Source: Acephala macrosclerotiorum
Taxonomy: Eukaryota > Ascomycota > Leotiomycetes > Helotiales > Mollisiaceae
Length of the DNA stretch: 64,000 nt
Reading direction: 5' to 3'
NCBI GenBank assembly: GCA_014904845.1
Contig: MU119263.1
Coordinates: 1 to 64,000 of the forward strand
Below, one piece after another: positions 56,403-64,000 of this stretch. The translations under genes and the position numbers were made by a program. The number at the start of each line of letters is the position of its first letter. Within the stretch, counting starts at the first letter, position 1. The notes beneath the pieces were generated by a model. It saw only the letters and a list, made by a program, of their open reading frames with translations, had not been told where the DNA came from and ran no database searches.

Positions 56403-56642
56403 TGTGACGGCACGTAAGAGACACAGGCACGGATGAGTCGAGTGTGACGTGATGTCCGGATCTCCTAGATATTGCCTTCATACAGAGGATCTAAAGCTAA
56501 GGAGAGAAGAAGAGAAAAGAGACGAGAGACGACGCGTCTCGTATATATACAAGGGGCCCGTCACGTGTAGCGCTTTCTGAGCCAGGCTTAGGAAGGCTTA
56601 GGGGGCTTGTCAAGAAAGTTAAGTGACAACAGAATCGTCACA
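56403..56642 (-). mobile_element. Retrotransposon 3' LTR
   Basis: On the minus strand it begins TGTGACGATTCTG and ends GTGCCGTCACA, giving the TG...CA ends and short inverted TGTGACG/CGTCACA typical of LTRs. It is 240 bp. A TATATATA box-like stretch lies near 56540. Immediately upstream in element orientation is a purine-rich run (GGAGGGGAAGTGGGGGGAGC, 56645-56668) that fits a polypurine tract. Confidence 0.7.
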
Positions 56643-56960
56643 TTGCTCCCCCCACTTCCCCTCCCTCCGAAAAAAGCTTGCCCTCAAGCTTTGAGGCATC
56701 TTCTTACTATTTTCCAACTCTTCGTACGAGTCAGCTCCTTCTTCCCACTTTCGAATCCAATCGTCGAAGAGTGCCGGTGGTCCAGGTAGACTACTATTAG
56801 GCTATTAGCCAAATGGAAATCTCGTAGCTTATGCGGCGAGTACTTGAAGTCAGCTGCCGGATACCATTCGGGGTCGTTATCGAATCCAATCCATTTCGCT
56901 TTATAAAACAAAGTTTTCCGATTGCTTGTTTTGAAGAAGGATGATGGGGAGTGGAAGATT
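56587..56960 (-). pseudogene. Chromodomain end of a Ty3-type retroelement polyprotein, frameshifted
   Basis: Minus-strand sequence reads LFYKAKWIGFDNDPEWYPA, then DFKYSPHKLRDFHLAN, the chromodomain found at the C-terminus of many fungal Ty3-type integrases. A one-base frame change follows. The next frame continues GPPALFDDWIRKWEEGADSY and ends FFRREGKWGEQCDDSVVT with a stop inside the LTR. Only this end of the element remains, so it is a truncated, inactive fragment. Confidence 0.75.
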
Positions 56961-57504
56961 GCGAGGTATTGTTTTTGTAGTGTTTCGGCTCCTCACTGAG
57001 GGGAAACGCCGTTGGGTCGAAGAGGCTTGTGATGCGTTGTGGGAGATATGGACTGGGAAGCGTTCGTAATATCTCAAAGCAATGAGGGCTGGGGCTGAGG
57101 TTGAAAAGCTTCTCCAGCGTCGAGTTCGGAGCTCGAAATTTTAGGGGTATTTCCCCGCATGTCAGGTACAGCGCGCAATGCACAAACATTTATCCTCTGG
57201 CCTCCATTGAACCTTTGAGTCTGCACTAACACCAAAACGTACATTATCGTAAACTCTCACTCACTCTCCCATCCGGGATGACAGAGATGACAATCACCAG
57301 TCTTGAAATTTTCGGTGGCTGAGAAATGGCGCTGACAAATGCATGAGCCACCAGCCGCCCCCTGTCCTGTGGCTTCGAGTCACGTTTCTCGCCCTCAACA
57401 TGCTTGAGAGTCCGTCATGATCGCCCTCTCTGTTGTATTCAAAAGTCAGTAATCTCAAGTCTAGTCCGCATTTTTGAGTTGTAGAGGGGATCGGAGAAAG
57501 GAGA

Positions 57505-59220
57505 AAGATGTTCAGCGTGATAGTGCCTCCCAACGCGACGCTCTCACAAGAAATCCCGTGCCGGATGTCGAAATTGTAAGGAGAGAAAGCTGAAAGTGGG
57601 TTCCTAGATTTCTGGAGCGAAAATTACTGACAGAAATCAGTGCGATGAAGTCAAGCTCACCTGCGGGAACTGCTCGCGTCATTTCGTCGACATCGAAGCA
57701 TGTGACGACGGACCCCGCCTCCCTCGGAGACCAGACACCAGTCGTCCCCTCGCCGCTGCGCCTTCAAGACCAATGTCTTCAGCGAGGGAGTCAAGAAGTT
57801 CAAGCTCAAGTTCCTCCGATTCGAGTACTGATTCGGATTGGAGACTTGCTCTACCGACGAGCTTGAGAGCCGATATGTTGGACGCATCCACCAACCCAGG
57901 TAAAAGGCGTTGATGTTTTAATGAAATACTGTACCTTCTCCCATCCACGTCTATGAATATATCGTTGATGAAAAGTAGATCTCAAAACGGCAGTCTTCGC
58001 AGGATTTACCTGGCAGCCAGCCTCAGAAACCAACCCCACCACGAACTTCTATGTCCCTCTCATTCTAAGCGATGTCGTACTCTTTCACGCACCTTGCAAC
58101 TCAGCGCATGGCAACTTGAGCAGCAGGTGTTGCAGAGGTTGACAGTGAACTTTGCTCACATCTCAGCGGAGTGTATCCGTTTGCTGAGGGATCGAGTAGA
58201 GAATGAGGCAAGCAGGGTGGCTTTAGGAGTTAGTGATCAGACTATCAGTACTGTGGCTACACTTGCTGCTATCGAAGTATGTTATTCCTCTGTTGAAACA
58301 TAAAGGGGAAGTGGGAGAAGTGAAGCTGATGATAAGAAAAGCACGAAAGAGGAGATACAAAAATGCTTCGAATGCCTCTCTCTGGCCTGAAACGAATGCT
58401 TAGCGTCCGCGGTGGACTAAACGCCATCTGAGAAAGCAACGGCATGGTCGCGAACTTAGTTTTCTGGGTTTGTGCCGTCGCAATGTACGAAGTTCCCTAT
58501 CCAGATCTGGATCCAGAGTTGCCCGCTTTCGTTCCTGGCGAATATGGTCTTGCTGTACCTGTAGTCTCCATATTCCAGGATCTCGGAACAGCAAATGCTG
58601 AACCACCACAGCTGGATCTCGATACACTGGGAGTTGCGCCTTCCGCAGCAGTAGTTGTGACATCCATCCAGCATGTCTCTCAGTTGGTCCCAACGAATGC
58701 AGCATATCTCACGGCGTCGACCTCCCTCGTTATCTTGACTCGAATGTGTACTTTGCTTTCGCATCTTCTGAGCTTGCCTCGGATTCGCAGGTCCATGGAG
58801 GGAGGCGTGCCACACTCAGCATTGCTATCAGAGAGCGTCCGATTCGCAACGCTTCTCCACGTCCTCACCCCGTGGAGAGGCCTCCCTCCAGATGGTACCT
58901 TGACGATCAACCACCTCTTACACCAGCTTATGACCACCTTGAGCACACTGCTGTCACACCCAACCACTCAAAGCAATACCTTACTTTTCTGGGTGTTCTT
59001 CGTGGGTGGTGTGTCTGTGGCCAATATGCCAGAAAGAGCGTGGTTCGTGAGTCGTCTGGTCGAGATGGCGGAAGAAATGGATATCGACAGTTGGGAGGCT
59101 ATGAAATCGAATGTTCGTCGAGTGATCTGGCACGAGAGGTTGTGTGAGAATTCCCACCGGAAACTGTGGGAAGAGGTGACTGCGAAGAGAAAGGAGCTAG
59201 GACCCCCAGATGAGGGGTAA
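57505..59220 (+). pseudogene. Zn2Cys6 transcription factor, probably inactivated
   Basis: A complete zinc cluster is split by a 45-nt intron: RRSHKKSRAGCRNCKERKLK, then (from about 57639) CDEVKLTCGNCSRHF ending in a sixth cysteine, spacing C-x2-C-x6-C-x6-C-x2-C-x8-C. A Ser-rich linker follows. Later exons have AECIRLLRDRV, VSDQTISTVATLAAIE and SGLKRMLSVRGGLNAI, typical of Fungal_trans_2. The frame then meets a TGA at 58428-58430 and continues from the ATG at 58444 to 59220. The usual start MPP is not found: the matching position reads GTG and the next bases carry one extra A. A missing start, a frameshift and a stop suggest a pseudogene, though unusual splicing is possible. Confidence 0.65.
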
Positions 59221-61821
59221 ACAGCATGTGGAGTTCAACTATACAACCCAATTTATGTAATGAAACAAGCAGAGTTCATGGTCAGGCAGAAGATCTGAAG
59301 ATGTTGGGCTGGACAGTCAGGGGAGAAGTTATGACAAAGAGAAAATAGCCAGAAGAGGGGTAAACTTGGGGATGAAAATACGGGAGTGGAGGAAACTGAG
59401 TAATCAAGCAAAGCTCAAGCCGCAAGCCTCCTCAAAAGGCTAAATCCCGCGGGAGGCTGATACATCAGCCCTCTCCTGTCGGCTTAATGCAGTCAGTCGG
59501 AAGAAATTGGGAAACCGTAAACGAGACGCAGCAGAATTCCAAAAACGTTCAATTCAGTCTAGACAGTAACTATCTATTACTCGTTCCGGTGAAGATGCCT
59601 GTCTAGCAGGAGCGAGAAGCATCGCCAACCTGCCGCGTGTTTATTGAAACCGCCTTGAATTGGGAAACAACGCACCTTCCTCTTTGAACGATGCCAACGC
59701 TCTGGAAAGTTTTCTGACCAATGCCAAGCTACATTAAGCTCGGGAGCGTTAACTGAAGGGTTTCATCGAAGGAGCAGGATCATGAGATGTATTCGCAAAG
59801 AACTTGCAGTCATTCTAGAAGGCCACCAAAAGTCAACCTCATTGGTCAAGTCGAAATGATAGCGGAATCTCCGGGTTAACTTCAACTGCGCCCCGGGTCA
59901 TGGATTGAGAGTGCTGGTCTGCACCATTATCGCCCGCGCAAATCTGAAAGGATCAACGGCCACGATATGAAACGGCACAGCAGGTTTGCGATAAGGCTTG
60001 GTATCAGCGACTGAGAGGCAAGCAGCCTTGAAGAGGAGGGTGAGGCTTATCATCATCACTTGAAAGAAAAGTCTCTCGATCAAGCTTGCGCATCTCGAAC
60101 GCTCAAATCTCCTCGTTCGAAATTTCCGTCTTGCATTCTTCAAAGCATGAACGCATGATAAACAGATCATCAATGATACTCTGAAATAGGGGGCGGAAGC
60201 GGATACGGAATGCCCTCCACTCGGCTGTTATCGCTGAAGCTATCATGAGCGGTTCGAATCGGGAAAGACGTAACAGCATCCAAAACGAAATATGCGACCA
60301 GGGTATGACATCGAATAGGCAACCTTCTGGAAAGAATTCTCTTCCTTCTCTGCAGGATGACTGCAGCTTCCTTCCCGAAAATGGGAAGACATGCTTGTGG
60401 TTGGATGTGGCAAAGCGGGAAAAATGATTACCGCGCCACCACGATGTGAATCTTGGCGAGATCTGTGGTGGCACAAATGACGAAGCTTAAACCGAGGGCT
60501 GCATGCTGCCATCTGCCAGGTAGCAAACGCAGCATGCTTGAAGTTGTCTGAAGACACACAGAATTGACAGAACATCCCCGTGAAGATGGTTCGATGTTGT
60601 TCAAATGCTGCCAATTTCCCTGAGGTGATTTCCACGAATCAGTGCTAATATTGCGATACTTGGCGTCTCCTCTGCATTTATTGAAGCTATTCAGGACTGA
60701 GAGAACTGATGACAGTGAGGTTGTACGTGATGGCTCGCGGCTACACTGCGTATCTTTGGTAGCCCCATATGCTTCGCAACTAAACAGGGTTCTCCAGGGT
60801 CCTCTTTCACTACGCTCGTCCACCCTACCTGCGCTATGGTAGGAAATACACAAATCACAGCGCGTCCTTCGTTATCCAGGCCAGCACTAAGAATAAGATT
60901 AGTGAAGAGTACGAATCAAACCCGCATACGACCAGCGCCGGCCCGACTAGAAGCTAGTCTCGCTCATGCAAAACCCTGCTAGCGACCTTCCAGAACAATT
61001 CCCCATTTGACAAATATCCACAACCAAACCAGAACGTCGAAGCTTATCTCGCCACAGCTCGCCGTGTTTTCTGGCCCTGAATGGTCAAGGCGAATTTCTA
61101 TTACGCGGATGCAAACCAAGATAGCGGGGAAAATCCTGAACACCTCAAAACGCCTACAACGCCTTTCCCTTCTTTGCGCATAAATGGTGTCACACATTTA
61201 TGTTTTCCCGTTACATTCGGATAGAGTGACAGGTTTCCTCCGCGCGAGTTGCAACATGGCAGAGTGATTTGTTCGCTTCGTTACACCTTCCAGGGCCCTC
61301 GAAACCCCTTGATGTCCCTTGATTCGCTAACTCGGGCTATCATGACGACGGGCGCTACTCTTATCTGTGGATCTTTCAAACAAGAGACTACCGGCAGGTC
61401 CACAACAGCATGGGGTTGGTTTCCTCAAGGATCCAAGGAAGCTTGCTGGGTCTTGACTCTGCTGGTCGATGCTTGCATGCCTTGGAAGGTTTAGTGGCAG
61501 TTTCGCAGGTCGGGCATGCCGTGCGAGAATGCTCGAGATGGGCCAAATGGCCGTCCAGAGCAGGGGCCAGAAATTGTCCCATCAATTACTGACAGGCATC
61601 GAGGGTTCTATGGCCGGTCAAGAGGGACAGCCAAGACTTCACTAGAGAGATAGAGGGAGGTGTTTAGCAGGATCTCCTGCTCAACTCGAGAGTACTTAAA
61701 CGCGTCGCATATCCCCTCTTCCTACGAGCATCAGTCCCGTGTCTGTCAACTCAATCCCATCCTCTCACCAAAGCGTGTAGAGTCGATTCATTCCTTGTAT
61801 CTTTTTTAAGCGTCTTCCAAC
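59221..61821. other. Long intergenic region, no supported gene
   Basis: About 2.6 kb upstream of the permease. Several frames of 90-140 codons occur between 59898 and 60853, but none has a start, splice set or motif that convinces. A GATA-type TTATCT site lies near 61361, of the kind used in nitrogen control of permease genes; one site is weak evidence. Confidence 0.45.
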
Positions 61822-63533
61822 ATGGGGATTCCCGAAAATGAAAAGTATGGCTCCGACGTTGAGGCCGGCTCTTCTGGAGTCGTGTCGCCAGCATCCGATG
61901 TCGAAGTTGGTGAAGGACAACTCAAGAGAAACCTCAAGGGGAGACACATGCAGATGATTGCCATTGGTGGTTCAATCGGTGCTGGTCTGTTCGTTGGTTC
62001 TGGTAGTGCTCTCAACTCTGGTGGCCCCGCCTCCTTGGTGATCGACTTTATCATTATCGGTTTTATGCTTCTGCTCACGGTTAACGCTCTTGGAGAACTT
62101 GCTGGTAAGTTTTGCAATCTTCATAACCAGCAATCTAACTGACCCTTTGTGTAGCTATCTACCCTGTCGCCGGTTCCTTCTATAACTACTCGATCCGATT
62201 CATCGACCCTGCCTGGGGATTTGCAATGGGCTGGAATTACGCAATGAACTGGCTGGTTGTCTTGCCATTCGAATTGACCACTGCTGGTATCACGATCGCT
62301 TTCTGGACCGACCCAAATGATACTGGGCATCCTTCGGTCAACGTTGGTGTCTGGATTACCATCTTCTTGGTCTTGGTCTGCATCATCAACATATTTGGTG
62401 TCAAGGGATATGGAGAAGTCGAGTTCGTTCTTGGTTGTATCAAAGTCGCTGCTATCATTGGTTTCATCATCCTTGGTGTTATCATTGACTGTGGAGGAGT
62501 TCCAACCGACACCAGAGGTTACATCGGCGCCCACTACTGGTACAACCCAGGAGCCTTCCGCAACGGCTTCAAGGGTTTCTGTTCCGTGTTCGTCACTGCT
62601 TCGTTCGCGTTCGGTGGTACTGAGCTTGTTGGCCTCGCAGCTGCTGAGGCCGCAAACCCAAGAAAGTCAATCCCCAAGGCTACCAAGCAGGTGTTCTGGC
62701 GTATCACCCTTTTCTACGTCATCTCGCTCTTCCTCTTGGGCCTGATCGTCCCATCTGACAACAGCAACCTCTCCAGCGCATCCGGTGGTAACACCCGTTA
62801 CTCTCCATTCGTCCTGTCTTTCAGACTTGCTGGTATCAAAGTCCTCCCATCTATCTTCAACGCCGTGATCACTCTCTCCGTCATCTCGGTTGCCAACTCG
62901 TGCACCTTCGCCTCGACCAGAACTATCCAAGCTCTTTGCGCTCGTGGTATGGGTCCATCCATCGGTGCTAGAGTCGACAAGAAAGGTCGCCCATATATCG
63001 TCTTGATCGTTGTCCTCCTTTTCGGCTGCCTTGCCTACATCAACGAAGCCAGTGACGGAAGCACCATCTTCAACTGGTTGCTGGCTTTGTCTGGTCTCTC
63101 CAACTTCTTCACTTGGGGTTCCATCTGCTTCGCCCACATCCGCTTCCGCAAGGCTTGGTACATGAACGGCCGGACCAAGGAGGATCTTCCATTCGCCGCG
63201 ATGTTCGGTGTCACCGGATCGTGGATCGGTCTCGGTCTCAACATTGTATGCTTGATCGCCCAATTTTACGTCGCCTTGTTCCCCATCGGTGGCAAGCCTG
63301 ACGCTCAAGCTTTCTTCGAGTCGTACCTTGCTGCTCCTATCGTCATCTTGTTCTTCGTCGGATACAAGATCTACTACAAGCAATGGTCACTGGGTGTCAA
63401 GCTCCGTGATATCAACATTGATGAGGGTCGTCGCGAGTTGGACCTTGATGCTTTCCGTGCCGAGCTTGATGCTGAGCGTGCTGAGAAGGCGACTTGGCCA
63501 TGGTGGAAGAGAACTTGGGATTTCTGGATGTAA
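61822..63533 (+). CDS. Amino acid permease (APC/YAT family)
   Basis: Exons 61822-62104 and 62155-63533 sum to 1662 nt (553 aa), with a 50-nt intron. It encodes a plasma-membrane amino acid/proton symporter. After a 35-residue cytosolic start, the family signature GRHMQMIAIGGSIGAGLFVGSG opens the first span (22 residues in total, shown here shortened: MIAIGGSIGAGLFVGSG). Next come YPVAGSFYNYSIRFIDPAWG, GVKGYGEVEF, FGGTELVGLAAAEAANPRKS and SVANSCTFASTRTIQALC, all conserved in fungal permeases of the Gap1/INDA1 group. Twelve hydrophobic segments are visible. The tail is charged and ends WWKRTWDFWM, like many fungal homologues. Substrate range cannot be read from sequence alone. The gene looks intact. 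Confidence 0.95.
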
Positions 63534-64000
63534 GAAGTATAATGTATAAATGTATGCATAGAAAAATGAAGGATCACGAAACCGGCGCGTTGGTAGTGTT
63601 TGGAATAGAGAATAAAATAGCATAGCTCACAGGATCTCAAACAAATATACCCCTTATTCAGTCATTGAAACAATGTTCGTCTTCCAATTGACCGTGATGA
63701 AAGAGTGATTGAAGTGTTCGAAGTGCCGTCGAAAACTTAAGCAACGAGTGGAGACGGGATTGTCAATTGGAAGGCGTGAGGTGCACTAGCGCCTTTGGCA
63801 CGTGATCATCCGGTCATCTCGATTTTCGTTCGCATCCCCCTCTCCTCATCAGGCAACTCTCAAACTCGCATCTCTTCACCTTCATTGTGTTTAAATTCAA
63901 ACGTTAACATCCCGGCGCCTAGAGCTACTGTGTTAAATGTTTAAAGATGCGGCACGGAGCAGCGTATCTTCGCCTGCAGGAGCAGGGAGTCAGGGATATT
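63534..64000. other. Intergenic region at window end
   Basis: No supported gene after the permease stop. A GTGATCA-containing, pyrimidine-rich stretch near 63790-63870 may be the promoter of a gene beyond the window. Confidence 0.35.

Noticed and set aside
59898..60853. Several minus-strand frames of 90-140 codons upstream of the permease
   Set aside because: Frames overlap, change repeatedly and contain no motif. A decayed membrane receptor was considered but no signature could be shown.
1..64000. tRNA, rRNA or CRISPR features
   Set aside because: GGTTCGA-type motifs were checked by eye (for example near 16193, 45725 and 60250) and none sat in a tRNA-like context. No regularly spaced repeats were found.

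Overview
The window reads as nuclear DNA of a filamentous ascomycete (Pezizomycotina). The genes have short GT-AG introns, mostly 40-110 nt. There are Zn2Cys6 regulators, Fungal_trans_2-type and Clr5-domain proteins, DUF6590, BTB and DUF427 proteins, and a chromodomain retroelement remnant. Some tracts are extremely AT-rich, as produced by repeat-induced point mutation (RIP). A leotiomycete is possible, but that is only an impression. No prokaryotic, CRISPR or rRNA features were seen.

Region by region. 0.4-10.7 kb: a Zn2Cys6 regulator, a DUF6590 protein, a coiled-coil protein and a five-exon Fungal_trans_2-type regulator without a zinc cluster. 11.3-15.1 kb: two tandem Clr5-domain paralogues that also share upstream sequence; the first is short and has lost or never gained one intron. 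15.2-23.0 kb: a DUF427 protein and a six-exon DDX60-like Ski2-family helicase of about 1853 aa. 23.5-28.5 kb: two paralogous five-exon genes for small secreted-type proteins. One is intact. The other has a 2.64-kb hAT-like element (terminal inverted repeats plus a diverged 8-bp target duplication) inside its third intron, and a nonsense codon in exon 3. 28.7-32.2 kb: decayed membrane-protein genes, a RIP-like AT-rich element with a perfect 15-bp terminal inverted repeat, and a BTB-domain gene. 33.7-36.3 kb: a protein carrying only the C-terminal region of fungal class-C GH18 chitinase-like proteins, with a small cysteine-rich secreted protein beside it. 38.5-46.6 kb: many short multi-membrane-span proteins, a GrpB-fold protein, a MITE with a 5-bp target duplication, and a secreted intradiol dioxygenase. 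46.9-48.5 kb: two adjacent pseudogenes whose internal stops are all explained by C-to-T changes. 49-55.4 kb: a conserved protein of unknown function, a frameshifted membrane protein of a common fungal family, and a beta-helix-like/F-box-like protein. 55.9-57 kb: a second small inverted-repeat element and the 3' end of a Ty3-type retroelement (chromodomain, polypurine tract, LTR). 57.5-59.2 kb: a damaged Zn2Cys6 regulator. 61.8-63.5 kb: an intact amino acid permease.

The genes do not form one pathway. The picture is a housekeeping backbone (helicase, permease, DUF427, coiled-coil and conserved proteins) interrupted by an accessory zone at about 23-60 kb. That zone has transposon fragments, secreted and membrane proteins, duplications, and repeated loss of genes by C-to-T nonsense mutation. 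Exon coordinates were worked out by hand from splice consensus and frame continuity. Where exon lengths sum to a multiple of three this is stated.
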